Source of the DNA: Escherichia sp. MOD1-EC7003
GTDB lineage: Bacteria; Pseudomonadota; Gammaproteobacteria; Enterobacterales; Enterobacteriaceae
Direction: 5' to 3'
NCBI RefSeq assembly: GCF_002965065.1
Contig: NZ_PTRE01000066.1
Location: 1 to 34,774 of the forward strand
Length of the DNA stretch: 34,774 bases
The notes under the pieces are model-generated. The model worked only from the letters and a program-made list of their open reading frames with translations, did no database searches and had not been told where the DNA came from. The position numbers were made by a program, and so were the translations under genes. Positions 19,143-28,447 of the stretch are shown one piece after another. The first letter of the stretch is position 1. Each line of letters begins with the position of its first letter.

Positions 19143-20272
19143 ACTAAGTGGTCTGCCATCATGGCATCCTGTTTTCTGGATGCCATCGCATGGCGCAACA
19201 GGACGCCACCACAAGCCACCATCCCGCCGATCAACGCAGAAAGGATCACAATAATCGCCTTACCCGGACCGTCTTTTTTTACGGGTAATGACGGGCTTAA
19301 CTGATATTTAAACGGCGAAAAATTCACATCGTTGATATTTACTTTTGTCAGTTGCTCGACAAGATACTGACGATTACGTAATTCACCGTTCAGTTCCGCA
19401 ACGTCAGTGACCGCTTTTTCAATTTCCAGTTTACGTTCAATACCGTCTGCACCGAGAGAAATAGAGAAATCGGGGTCATCTTTAACGGCCTGACCATTAC
19501 TGTATACGGACTTTTTAATTCCTGCCGCGTTGGCAATGTCAAGTGAATAATTAAGACGTTGAATGTTTGCATCAAGTTGATTTTTCGTTTTAATGCGATC
19601 CTGAGCCAGTTTTTCTTTTTCAAACTGGGTTTTGATTTCCAGTTTATTACGGACGTTTTCTAGCGACTCTTTCACCACCAACGCAGAAATGTAATCGATA
19701 TACCCGGCCAACACTTTCTGTGCCTCTTCACTGGTGGGTGCGGTGAAACTTAGCGTCCAGGAAGTATACAATGCAGACTCATCTTTTTTCTTACTGGCAT
19801 TGTCATCAACCGCTTTCATTTTTTCGCTCAATGCAACAATAGCGCGATGCAAATCCAGTGGGTCGATTTTCGCTTCTTTTAATTGATCCATCACATAAGG
19901 TGATGAACGCAGGTACTCTTCCAGCAAGCTAACCGACTGAAACTTCTTGATAAACAGGTTAAATGCTTCTGTACGATCAATTTTGATATCCAGATCCAGC
20001 ACACGAAGCTTAGTGAATGTTTTCTCCAGCTCTTGCCACTGAACAGGTTCTGGAGGCGTGACAACCGCCGCGCTGGTCCATTTTTGCGGCAGGATGAAAG
20101 AGATCAGCAAGCCTGCGCAGGCAAACGCAAAAACGACCGCCATGACCGTTTTTTTTGCCCGCCATAAAACTTCGATTAGATTAAGTAAATCAATTTCATT
20201 ATTACTGGTCGACGCCAGAGGATACTCGGGAAAATGAGCGTCACTTCCCTGTTTAATATTCAGTGATGACAT
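19139..20272 (-). CDS. fepE: FepE, Wzz-family polysaccharide co-polymerase
   Basis: FepE is a 377-residue Wzz/PCP-1 protein. Membrane helices are at about 41-62 and 336-357, with a long coiled periplasmic domain between them and a Pro-rich stretch (SPSLPVKKDGPGKA) just before the second helix. Despite the name, family members in Salmonella and E. coli set very long O-antigen chain length and are not known to move iron. It lies downstream of entF on the same strand but after a strong terminator, so it is probably transcribed separately or at low level. It is intact here. Confidence 0.94.
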   Translation of the reverse strand: MSSLNIKQGSDAHFPEYPLASTSNNEIDLLNLIEVLWRAKKTVMAVVFAFACAGLLISFILPQKWTSAAVVTPPEPVQWQELEKTFTKLRVLDLDIKIDRTEAFNLFIKKFQSVSLLEEYLRSSPYVMDQLKEAKIDPLDLHRAIVALSEKMKAVDDNASKKKDESALYTSWTLSFTAPTSEEAQKVLAGYIDYISALVVKESLENVRNKLEIKTQFEKEKLAQDRIKTKNQLDANIQRLNYSLDIANAAGIKKSVYSNGQAVKDDPDFSISLGADGIERKLEIEKAVTDVAELNGELRNRQYLVEQLTKVNINDVNFSPFKYQLSPSLPVKKDGPGKAIIVILSALIGGMVACGGVLLRHAMASRKQDAMMADHLV

Positions 20273-20438
20273 GGGGTATAACCTGAAAATGAGTCCAATA
20301 GGGGGGAAATCTCCACGGCGCTCACTTTACCAGTTGGTGAGAATTATCCGAAGCTGAAGTTTGTAAATTCCTTCCACTGAATGAAACATTCACTCTATTT
20401 CAGAGAAATACCCGCTTTATTCATAAATTAAACAAATA

Positions 20439-20475
20439 ATAAAGCCATAATCATTTACTGTAATTATGGCTTTAT
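20439..20475 (-). terminator. Rho-independent terminator of the fes-ybdZ-entF operon
   Basis: A perfect 13-bp stem (forward arms 20439-20451 and 20463-20475, ATAAAGCCATAAT) with an 11-base loop begins 13 bases after the entF stop. On the minus strand it is followed by a U-rich tract (TATTTGTTTAATTT). Confidence 0.7.
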
Positions 20476-20488
20476 AGAAAATATTAAT

Positions 20489-23400
20489 TTACTTATTTAG
20501 CGTTGCACGAATAATGGGGCCAATTTTTTCAAACGCTCCTGGAGAGATAATATCCACATGAGCACAATCCTGACGATAGATATCCAGCTCCGCAATCCAC
20601 GGCGACCAGGCGCGTGCGGGACTCATACCTTCCTGAAGTGTACGTTCAGCAACAAATAGCGTCGCTTTTCCGTCAAACGGTACACTATGAGCAGTGGTCA
20701 GCAGGCGCACTGCATCAGCGTAGTTGCCTTCAATGGTGGTAAACAACTCCGTTGAAGTACTTCCCTGCTGTGCCGCCAGGAAGGCGTCGCGTTCGCGGTT
20801 AATCTCTGCCAGCACTTCCGGGTCCAGACCATTAGCCTCTTTTTCCTGCCAGTTTTGCGTTTCTGGCGGCCAGGTATCCAGCAAGCCAAGAAATGCCACC
20901 TGTTCGCCACGGGCACGCAGCCGCGCCGCAATGCCCTGCGCCAGCGTACCGCCAAGTGAATACCCCAGCAGGTAATAAGGGCCGTGCGGTTGTTGCTCAA
21001 GTAACGTTGCAAGATGCGCTTCGCAGACTTCATCCAGACTTGCCGCCGTCTGCATGGGGCCATGAGGGCGCGGCGACTGAATGCCGATAATCGACCACTG
21101 TGGATCGAGATAACGCGAGAGCACACTAAACTGCCAGGCAAAACCGGATGCCGGATGGAAACAGAACAACGTCGGGCCAGAGCCTTCACGCAACGGCAGA
21201 ATGGTTTCGAATCCCATGCGCCGGGAGCTGTCTTCTTCACCATCAATAATCGTTGCCAGTTTGGCGACGGTTGACGCGACCATTACCTGCCCCGGCGTCA
21301 CCTGACGGGCAAACTGTCGACTTAACTGCGCTGCCAGTTTCATTGCCAGTAGCGAATGACCGCCGAGCGCGAAGAAATCAGCGTCAGCATCCTGCACGTC
21401 ACACCCCAGCAACGACGAGAACGCCGCGGCGATAATCGTTTCACTGCCCGCTTTCGGCGCACGCCCCGGCGTGTGGGCCTTCAGTTCAGGCAACGGTAAG
21501 GCTTTGCGATCCAGTTTACCGTTGGCGCTAAGAGGTAACTGCGACAGTTGCAGCAGAACTACGGGCACCATATGCGGTGGCAATGTTTCGCGAAGCTGCG
21601 CCTGTAATGCGCGGGTATCCAGCGGCAGGCCCGATTGCGACACCAGATACCCCACCAGCTGACGCGCATCACCACCAGTGGCTGCCGCCTGGTTAATCAC
21701 ACAGGCGTGGGTAACGGCTTGTTCGACATCCGGCAGCGCCTGCATCACGCGATCGATTTCACCCAGTTCAATTCGCTGACCACGAATTTTTAGCTGATCG
21801 TCACTACGACCGAGGTATTCCACCGCGCCGTTATCCAGCCAGCGGGCCACATCGCCGGTACGGTACATTCGTTCACCGGGGGCAAAAGGATCGGCAATAA
21901 AGCGGCTGGCGGTCAGATCGGGTCGTCCAAGATACCCCTGCGCCAGTTGAATACCGGTGAGATAGAGATCGCCCGCCACACCCGGCGGCACCGGATGCAT
22001 CATCGCATCGAGAATGCGCAGGCCCGTATTCCACACCGGATAACCAATCGGCACACTGCTGCCGCGCACCTGGGCCAGTTCCTCGCCAAAAGCCGGATAC
22101 CAACTGACATCTACCGCCGCTTCCGTCGGGCCATACAGATTATGTAACGGTGCTCCGGTTAACTGTTGCCATTCGCGGCATAAATCGGTCGGTAAGGCCT
22201 CACCACTACAAAAAACCTGTTTTAGCGTCGCACAATGCTGGCGAACGGTTTGCGGCGTTAATGAAGCAACAAATGCCGCCAGCATTGAGGGAACAAAATG
22301 CGTGGTCGTTACGCCATATTCGGCAAAGAATTGCTGCATAGCGAGCGGGTCGCGGTGCGCTTCCGGTTCAGCCATCACCAGTTTCGCTCCGGCAATAAAC
22401 GGCCAGAAAAACTCCCACACAGAGACGTCAAAACTGCACGGTGTTTTTTGGGCAACGACATCTTCGCCTGTAAGCGGGTAGTGGTTTTGCATCCACAGCA
22501 GACGGTTAACGATAGCCATCTGCCCAACCATCACGCCTTTCGGCCTGCCGGTGGAGCCGGAGGTAAAGATGATATAAGCCGTGTGGTGCGGCTGTGAAAG
22601 TTGCAGCGGCGCACTGCCCTGTGCGGTAAGCGGGGCGTTATAGCAAAGGCTGGTTAAATCTGGAACATCAGCAAAGCGCGGCAGTTGATCGTCGGTGGTG
22701 ATTAACAGCGACGGACGCGCATCTTCCAGCATCATTTTCAGGCGATCGTCCGGATACCCCGTATCCAGCGGTAGCCAGGCCGCACCGGCTTCAACTATCG
22801 CATGTAGCGCCAGAGTCAAAAAGACCGAGCGCGGTAGCGCCACCGCTACACTGTCGCCCGGTTTAACGCCGCGCTCACGCAGCAGATTCGCCAGCGCCAC
22901 CACCTGCTCGCGCATTTCCCGATAGCTGAACTGGTAACGCGCATCTACCAGCGCCGGAGCATCCGGTGTTTTTGCCGCTTGTTCTGCCACCATCGCGCTC
23001 AGCGTGGTTTCTGGAATATCAACCTGAGTAGCGTTGATTTGCGCCAGCTGCGCATACTCACCGGGTAGCATAATATCGACATCGCCACACAACAGATCCG
23101 GATCAACGGCAAACTGCGCAATCAGCATTTTCAGGCGTTCAGCATGCTGGATTAACGTTGGCTCATCGTAACGCTGTTTATTGGCGAGGATCTCAATGCT
23201 CAAATCACCGTGTTCATCCGGGAACAGGGCCAGTTCAAGGTCATTAACCGGCCCCGTTGCCAGGGTATGGGTTTGCGCCTGAACATCCGGAATATCCAGT
23301 TGATAATCAAATACCTTGATATTGAGTACCGGACCGAACAGCGGTTCCTCTCCCGCCGCGCGTCCGCTGTCACGAACAATCTGTTCGGCGTCGTAGCGTT

Positions 23401-24370
23401 GATGGCGGCGCATTTTTTTCAGTTGTGCTGCCAGTCGGGTTGCCAGTTCCGGCAGCGTTTCTTGTGCCTCAATGTGAATACCCAACGGCAAAACGTTGAG
23501 CACGGGTCCGGTAGCCGTCAGCGCCGCCGAGCCCAGTCGACGCATAAAGATAAATCCGGCGGCGTAGTCCATGCGATTGCACAATCGCCCCAGCCACAAG
23601 GCTGCCAGCGCAAGGGCTAAATCGGTACGTTGTACACCTGAAAGGCGCGTAGCCAACTGACGAAATTCCCCGTCGGTAAATTCCAGTTTCAGGCGCAGAA
23701 TATCTGCCGAGGCGCTGCGCCCCGGTAAAGGGGCCGGAGAAAGTGACGCGGGCGGTGGCAGTTGACGACGTTGTTCTGCCCAGAATTCCGCATCACGCTG
23801 TCTGGCCTCGCTTTCGCGGTATTGCAGGTACTCTTCCACTACATCAGCAAAAGGAGTAAACGGCGAAGCAGGCGTTGGTTCGCCACGCAGCCATGCGCAG
23901 TAAATGTTGGCAATCTGGCGGGTAATGGCTGGGAAACTGAAGCCATCGACCAGCAAATGGTGGTAACGCTGATACCAATACCAGCGATTATCCCCCACCT
24001 GTATCAGCTGATGAAAGACCAGTGGTTTACCGCTATCGACACGCAGATCTTGTTGTAAATCTGCCTGCATTAATCCCTGCGCAGTACCGTGTGGATCAAT
24101 GTTAGTACGCAGGTCGATAATTTCTGGCTGTTCGAACGTCAGCGCATCATCGCCCCATTGCCAGACTTCGCCGTTATCTTCCGTAAAACGCATACGCAGC
24201 GTATCTGCTTGCGCTAATCCGGCAACCACTGCGCGGGCCAGTAAAGGGGCATCAATATCTCCGGTTAACTCAACGTAATGCGCCACGCTCCATGCGGAGG
24301 GTAAATCCGACAGTTTTTCTGCCATCCAGATGCCGGGCTGTGCAGCAACCAAAGGTAAATGCTGGCTCAT
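20489..24370 (-). CDS. entF: Enterobactin synthase component F (NRPS)
   Basis: EntF is a 1293-residue nonribosomal peptide synthetase. The order is condensation domain (HHLLVDG near residue 138), serine-activating adenylation domain (FTSGSTGRPKG, then GELGE-type core motifs), carrier domain (GGHSLLAMK, Ser near 1006) and thioesterase (GYSLGG, Ser near 1138). It couples DHB to serine and cyclises three units into enterobactin. The start at 24370 has AGGAGG at 24375-24380. An in-frame open extension of 46 codons lies inside ybdZ and is rejected. ybdZ overlaps it by four bases. Confidence 0.97.
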   Translation of the reverse strand: MSQHLPLVAAQPGIWMAEKLSDLPSAWSVAHYVELTGDIDAPLLARAVVAGLAQADTLRMRFTEDNGEVWQWGDDALTFEQPEIIDLRTNIDPHGTAQGLMQADLQQDLRVDSGKPLVFHQLIQVGDNRWYWYQRYHHLLVDGFSFPAITRQIANIYCAWLRGEPTPASPFTPFADVVEEYLQYRESEARQRDAEFWAEQRRQLPPPASLSPAPLPGRSASADILRLKLEFTDGEFRQLATRLSGVQRTDLALALAALWLGRLCNRMDYAAGFIFMRRLGSAALTATGPVLNVLPLGIHIEAQETLPELATRLAAQLKKMRRHQRYDAEQIVRDSGRAAGEEPLFGPVLNIKVFDYQLDIPDVQAQTHTLATGPVNDLELALFPDEHGDLSIEILANKQRYDEPTLIQHAERLKMLIAQFAVDPDLLCGDVDIMLPGEYAQLAQINATQVDIPETTLSAMVAEQAAKTPDAPALVDARYQFSYREMREQVVALANLLRERGVKPGDSVAVALPRSVFLTLALHAIVEAGAAWLPLDTGYPDDRLKMMLEDARPSLLITTDDQLPRFADVPDLTSLCYNAPLTAQGSAPLQLSQPHHTAYIIFTSGSTGRPKGVMVGQMAIVNRLLWMQNHYPLTGEDVVAQKTPCSFDVSVWEFFWPFIAGAKLVMAEPEAHRDPLAMQQFFAEYGVTTTHFVPSMLAAFVASLTPQTVRQHCATLKQVFCSGEALPTDLCREWQQLTGAPLHNLYGPTEAAVDVSWYPAFGEELAQVRGSSVPIGYPVWNTGLRILDAMMHPVPPGVAGDLYLTGIQLAQGYLGRPDLTASRFIADPFAPGERMYRTGDVARWLDNGAVEYLGRSDDQLKIRGQRIELGEIDRVMQALPDVEQAVTHACVINQAAATGGDARQLVGYLVSQSGLPLDTRALQAQLRETLPPHMVPVVLLQLSQLPLSANGKLDRKALPLPELKAHTPGRAPKAGSETIIAAAFSSLLGCDVQDADADFFALGGHSLLAMKLAAQLSRQFARQVTPGQVMVASTVAKLATIIDGEEDSSRRMGFETILPLREGSGPTLFCFHPASGFAWQFSVLSRYLDPQWSIIGIQSPRPHGPMQTAASLDEVCEAHLATLLEQQPHGPYYLLGYSLGGTLAQGIAARLRARGEQVAFLGLLDTWPPETQNWQEKEANGLDPEVLAEINRERDAFLAAQQGSTSTELFTTIEGNYADAVRLLTTAHSVPFDGKATLFVAERTLQEGMSPARAWSPWIAELDIYRQDCAHVDIISPGAFEKIGPIIRATLNK

Positions 24371-24585
24371 TGCGCCTCCTGCAGTTGGGTGAAATTCGTC
24401 GGTGTCAGAGTACACCAGTGGGCTTCCAGCCACTGCTGGCAGGACGCCTGTGACTGCGGCTGACACACAATGTCCCAGCCTGCCGGTAAGGCGCACTGGT
24501 GCGGCCATAGACTGAATTGCCCCTGCGCATTGCGCAAAATGTAAAACGCTCCCTGCGGATCATCGAAGGGATTACTGAATGCCAT
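24367..24585 (-). CDS. ybdZ: MbtH-like protein YbdZ
   Basis: YbdZ is a 72-residue MbtH-family partner that binds the EntF adenylation domain and aids its folding and activity. The family pattern is visible: NPFDDPQGAFYILRN, SLWP, PAGWDIV and W-x-x-x-HW near the end. The ATG at 24585 is two bases from the fes stop, with AGGAG in the end of fes, and the stop overlaps the entF start (ATGA). It is therefore the middle of a tightly coupled fes-ybdZ-entF operon. Confidence 0.95.
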   Translation of the reverse strand: MAFSNPFDDPQGAFYILRNAQGQFSLWPHQCALPAGWDIVCQPQSQASCQQWLEAHWCTLTPTNFTQLQEAQ

Positions 24586-24587
24586 AT

Positions 24588-25790
24588 TCAACTCCTGTCA
24601 TGGAAAAGTGGTTGCCAGAGGTCGATTAGCCCCTGCATCAAGCCACCGCGCCAACAAAGCGCATCATGTCCACCGTCAACCTGACGCCAGAAAATGGATT
24701 CTTTTAGGGGGTGTAATTGCGCATACAGCGCCTGATTGGCCCGCATGATCAGCGGCTCGCGAATACCCGCTTCCAGCACAATGCGCAGACCTTCGGCGCT
24801 AACGTCACCAGCTTTAAGCTGCTCGAGTAACACGCCCTCTTGCTGCCCGCCCCGATGCGGCCACCAGTACGATCCTGACTGACTTAATACACAGCCAAAG
24901 CGTTCAGGCCAGTGCAGTCCGGCATACAGTGCGGAAAGTCCACCAAAACTCTGCCCTGCGACCACGGTACGATCGGCGCGATCGCTAAAGGGGGCGATCG
25001 TTTTCACCCACGGCAGTAACTCTTGCTGAACTGCCAGCCAGAAATCTGCATCACACGGCAGTTCGTGGGCGCGGTGCGTGGTGTCGATAGCGTCGATCAA
25101 CACATACACGGCGGGAGGAAGTTGCTGACGATGGGTCAGCGAAGTCAACGCAGGCCAGACGGGCATACTCTGTGCCCAAAATTCGCCATCGAGCAAAACT
25201 GCCAGCGGGCGTTCCTCTGCTGTTGCATCGCCAGTGGTAAAAACCCACACACGGCGTGAATTTCTCAACCGTTCACTTTTCCAAATAATTTCTTTGGCCG
25301 GCGTTTCTGGCGCTTGCGGACAATCCCATCCCGGTTGCGGTGGCGCTTGCGGCATTTCGAGTGCAGAAACAGTGTGCCCTCTCCCGCCTTTCCAGCTTTG
25401 TGGATTCAGCGGATCGGCTATCGCCTGGGGTAATAGTTTTCGCCAGCCTTCGCGCAATTCGTGGCGATCGGGTGATGGTGCAGAAAAAATGTCATCGCGT
25501 TCGGTGGGAATAAAACAGTAGCTGCCGCGCCAGTTGGCATTGAGTTGCGTCGTCCACTGCCAGACATTGGTCCCAGCGATTCGCTGCATCGACTGGGGCT
25601 GGCTGTTCTGATGATGATCGGTCACACCAGTGATGTAGACCCATACGCGCTTTATCGTCGAGTATTCTTCTGAACCTTGCGGATCACGCCACCAGAAAGT
25701 GACCTCAAAATTTTCGTCATCCAGACGCTGCCATTCCGGGCCATGTTTCGACTGCCACCAGCTCTCATTTCCTACTTTTAACGCCGTCAC
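24588..25790 (-). CDS. fes: Enterobactin esterase Fes
   Basis: Fes is a 400-residue cytoplasmic hydrolase that opens the trilactone of ferric enterobactin so that iron can be released. The nucleophile serine is in VVAGQSFGGLSALY (around residue 281), and the catalytic His is in QVDGGHDALCW near the end. The start is a GTG at 25790 with GGGGTT about seven bases upstream on the minus strand; this gives the 400-residue form. It is divergent from fepA and shares a Fur-type site. Confidence 0.95.
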   Translation of the reverse strand: MTALKVGNESWWQSKHGPEWQRLDDENFEVTFWWRDPQGSEEYSTIKRVWVYITGVTDHHQNSQPQSMQRIAGTNVWQWTTQLNANWRGSYCFIPTERDDIFSAPSPDRHELREGWRKLLPQAIADPLNPQSWKGGRGHTVSALEMPQAPPQPGWDCPQAPETPAKEIIWKSERLRNSRRVWVFTTGDATAEERPLAVLLDGEFWAQSMPVWPALTSLTHRQQLPPAVYVLIDAIDTTHRAHELPCDADFWLAVQQELLPWVKTIAPFSDRADRTVVAGQSFGGLSALYAGLHWPERFGCVLSQSGSYWWPHRGGQQEGVLLEQLKAGDVSAEGLRIVLEAGIREPLIMRANQALYAQLHPLKESIFWRQVDGGHDALCWRGGLMQGLIDLWQPLFHDRS

Positions 25791-25848
25791 ACCATAACCC
25801 CATGTTTACTGTGTAAATTTTTATTTATTGCAGAATTATATTTATAAT

Positions 25849-25867
25849 ATTATTGATAACCATTTGC
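25849..25867. promoter_or_regulatory. Fur-type site between fes and fepA
   Basis: The 19 bases starting ATTATTGATAACCATT match the Fur consensus at 13 positions. It lies within the 242-base divergent region of fes and fepA, a region known to be Fur-controlled. The fepA leader that follows, about 165 bases, holds no gene I can support. Confidence 0.6.
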
Positions 25868-26032
25868 ATTTGCAATAGCGTAATGGCGCGCCGTGGGAAG
25901 CGCAGACATTTATTAACCAACTGCACTGCGTGTCTTTCAGGATCAAAGGTTCTCGCGGTAGCGGGGTGCGTCGTATTGATGACGGCCATGCCCGACAGTT
26001 GCAATTCGTGGCAAAAATGCAGGAATAAAACA

Positions 26033-28273
26033 ATGAACAAGAAGATTCATTCCCTGGCCTTGTTGGTCAATCTGGGGATTTATGGGGTAGCACAGGCACA
26101 AGAGCCAACCGATACTCCTGTTTCACACGACGATACTATTGTCGTTACCGCCGCGGAGCAGAACTTGCAGGCGCCTGGCGTTTCAACCATCACCGCAGAT
26201 GAAATCCGCAAAAACCCCGTTGCCCGCGATGTGTCGGAGATCATCCGTACCATGCCAGGCGTTAACCTGACCGGCAACTCCACCAGTGGTCAGCGTGGTA
26301 ATAACCGCCAGATTGATATTCGCGGCATGGGGCCGGAAAACACACTGATTTTGATTGATGGCAAGCCGGTCAGCAGCCGTAACTCTGTACGTCAGGGCTG
26401 GCGTGGCGAGCGCGATACCCGTGGTGATACATCCTGGGTGCCGCCTGAAATGATTGAACGTATTGAAGTGCTGCGTGGTCCGGCTGCTGCGCGTTATGGC
26501 AATGGCGCGGCGGGTGGCGTGGTTAACATCATCACCAAAAAAGGCAGCGGTGAGTGGCATGGTTCGTGGGACGCCTATTTCAACGCGCCGGAACATAAAG
26601 AGGAAGGTGCCACCAAACGCACCAACTTTAGCCTCACCGGCCCTCTGGGTGGTGATTTCAGTTTCCGTCTTTTCGGCAACCTCGACAAAACCCAGGCCGA
26701 CGCGTGGGATATTAACGACGGTCATCAGTCCGCGCGTACCGGAACCTATGCCACGACGTTACCCGCCGGGCGCGAAGGGGTGATCAACAAAGATATCAAT
26801 GGCGTAGTTCGTTGGGATTTCGCGCCTCTGCAATCACTCGAACTGGAAGCAGGTTACAGCCGCCAGGGTAACCTGTATGCGGGCGATACCCAGAACACCA
26901 ACTCCGATTCCTATACCCGCTCGAAATATGGCGATGAAACTAACCGCCTGTATCGCCAGAACTACTCGCTGACCTGGAACGGCGGCTGGGATAACGGCGT
27001 GACCACCAGCAACTGGGTGCAGTATGAACACACCCGTAACTCGCGTATACCGGAAGGTCTGGCGGGCGGCACCGAAGGGAAATTTAACGAAAAAGCGACA
27101 CAGGATTTCGTCGATATCGATCTCGATGACGTGATGCTGCACAGTGAAGTTAACCTGCCGATTGATTTTCTCGTTAACCAGACGCTGACGCTGGGTACAG
27201 AGTGGAATCAGCAGCGGATGAAGGATTTAAGTTCCAATACCCAGGCGCTGACCGGGACGAATACCGGCGGTGCTATTGATGGTGTGAGTGCCACTGACCG
27301 TAGCCCATATTCAAAAGCAGAAATTTTCTCGCTATTTGCGGAAAACAATATGGAGCTGACTGACAGCACCATCGTCACGCCGGGGCTGCGTTTCGATCAT
27401 CACAGTATTGTCGGTGATAACTGGAGCCCGGCGCTGAACGTATCGCAAGGTTTAGGCGATGACTTCACCCTGAAAATGGGTATTGCCCGCGCCTATAAAG
27501 CACCGAGTCTGTACCAGACTAACCCGAACTACATTCTCTACAGTAAAGGTCAGGGCTGCTATGCCAGCGCGGGCGGCTGCTATCTGCAAGGTAATGATGA
27601 TCTGAAAGCAGAAACCAGTATCAACAAGGAGATTGGTCTGGAGTTCAAACGCGACGGCTGGCTGGCGGGCGTCACCTGGTTCCGTAACGATTATCGCAAT
27701 AAGATTGAAGCGGGCTATGTGGCTGTAGGGCAAAACGCAGCCGGCACCGATCTCTATCAGTGGGATAACGTGCCGAAAGCGGTGGTTGAAGGTCTGGAAG
27801 GATCGTTAAATGTGCCGGTTAGCGAAACGGTAATGTGGACCAACAACATCACTTATATGCTGAAGAGTGAAAACAAAACCACGGGCGACCGTTTGTCGAT
27901 CATCCCGGAATATACGTTGAACTCAATGCTGAGTTGGCAGGCACGGGAAGATTTGTCGATGCAAACAACCTTTACCTGGTACGGCAAGCAGCAGCCGAAG
28001 AAGTACAACTATAAAGGCCAGCCAGCGGTTGGCCCGGAAACCAAAGAAATCAGTCCGTACAGCATTGTGGGCCTGAGCGCGACCTGGGATGTGACGAAAA
28101 ATGTCAGTCTGACCGGCGGCGTAGACAACCTGTTCGACAAGCGTTTGTGGCGTGCGGGTAATGCCCAGACCACGGGCGATCTGGCAGGAACCAACTATAT
28201 CGCAGGTGCCGGGGCGTATACCTATAACGAGCCGGGACGTACGTGGTATATGAGCGTAAACACTCACTTCTGA
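26033..28273 (+). CDS. fepA: Ferric enterobactin TonB-dependent receptor FepA
   Basis: FepA is a 746-residue outer-membrane receptor. The signal peptide (MNKKIHSLALLVNLGIYGVAQA) is followed by the TonB box DTIVVTAA, the plug domain (up to about residue 170, with the conserved NIRG/IDIRGMGPENTL and EVLRGPAAARYGNGAAGG segments), and a 22-strand barrel ending in Phe. The ATG at 26033 follows AGGA at 26021-26024. An open frame that extends 60 codons upstream lacks a signal peptide and is rejected. It also serves as receptor for colicins B and D. Confidence 0.97.
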   Translation: MNKKIHSLALLVNLGIYGVAQAQEPTDTPVSHDDTIVVTAAEQNLQAPGVSTITADEIRKNPVARDVSEIIRTMPGVNLTGNSTSGQRGNNRQIDIRGMGPENTLILIDGKPVSSRNSVRQGWRGERDTRGDTSWVPPEMIERIEVLRGPAAARYGNGAAGGVVNIITKKGSGEWHGSWDAYFNAPEHKEEGATKRTNFSLTGPLGGDFSFRLFGNLDKTQADAWDINDGHQSARTGTYATTLPAGREGVINKDINGVVRWDFAPLQSLELEAGYSRQGNLYAGDTQNTNSDSYTRSKYGDETNRLYRQNYSLTWNGGWDNGVTTSNWVQYEHTRNSRIPEGLAGGTEGKFNEKATQDFVDIDLDDVMLHSEVNLPIDFLVNQTLTLGTEWNQQRMKDLSSNTQALTGTNTGGAIDGVSATDRSPYSKAEIFSLFAENNMELTDSTIVTPGLRFDHHSIVGDNWSPALNVSQGLGDDFTLKMGIARAYKAPSLYQTNPNYILYSKGQGCYASAGGCYLQGNDDLKAETSINKEIGLEFKRDGWLAGVTWFRNDYRNKIEAGYVAVGQNAAGTDLYQWDNVPKAVVEGLEGSLNVPVSETVMWTNNITYMLKSENKTTGDRLSIIPEYTLNSMLSWQAREDLSMQTTFTWYGKQQPKKYNYKGQPAVGPETKEISPYSIVGLSATWDVTKNVSLTGGVDNLFDKRLWRAGNAQTTGDLAGTNYIAGAGAYTYNEPGRTWYMSVNTHF

Positions 28274-28310
28274 TGCTAACGTCAGATTGTTGACAAAGTG
28301 CGCGTCGTTC

Positions 28311-28412
28311 ATGCCGGATGCGGCGTGAACGCCTTATCCGGCCTACAAAAATCTTGCCAATTCAATATATTGCAGGACCATGTAGGCCTGATAAGCGTAG
28401 CGCATCAGGCAG
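28311..28412. repeat. BIME: two inverted REP units between fepA and entD
   Basis: The first unit (28311-28345) begins ATGCCGGATGCGGCGTG and ends ATCCGGCCTAC. The second (28381-28411), in the opposite direction, begins TGTAGGCCTGATAAGCG and ends GCATCAGGCAG. The spacer is about 35 bases. This is a usual BIME and probably protects the fepA mRNA 3' end. Confidence 0.85.
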
Positions 28413-28447
28413 TTTTGCGTTTGTCATCAGTCTCGAATATGGTCGAT

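Noticed and set aside
24371..24508. Extension of EntF by 46 residues
   Set aside because: The extension lies in another frame of ybdZ. The ATG at 24370 has a perfect AGGAGG and gives the known 1293-residue protein.
25853..26032. Extension of FepA by 60 residues upstream
   Set aside because: The signal peptide begins at 26033 after AGGA. The extension would bury it and starts inside the Fur-type site.
28311..28412. Repeats between fepA and entD as a CRISPR or novel array
   Set aside because: They are two inverted REP units of the standard E. coli type, not direct repeats with unique spacers.
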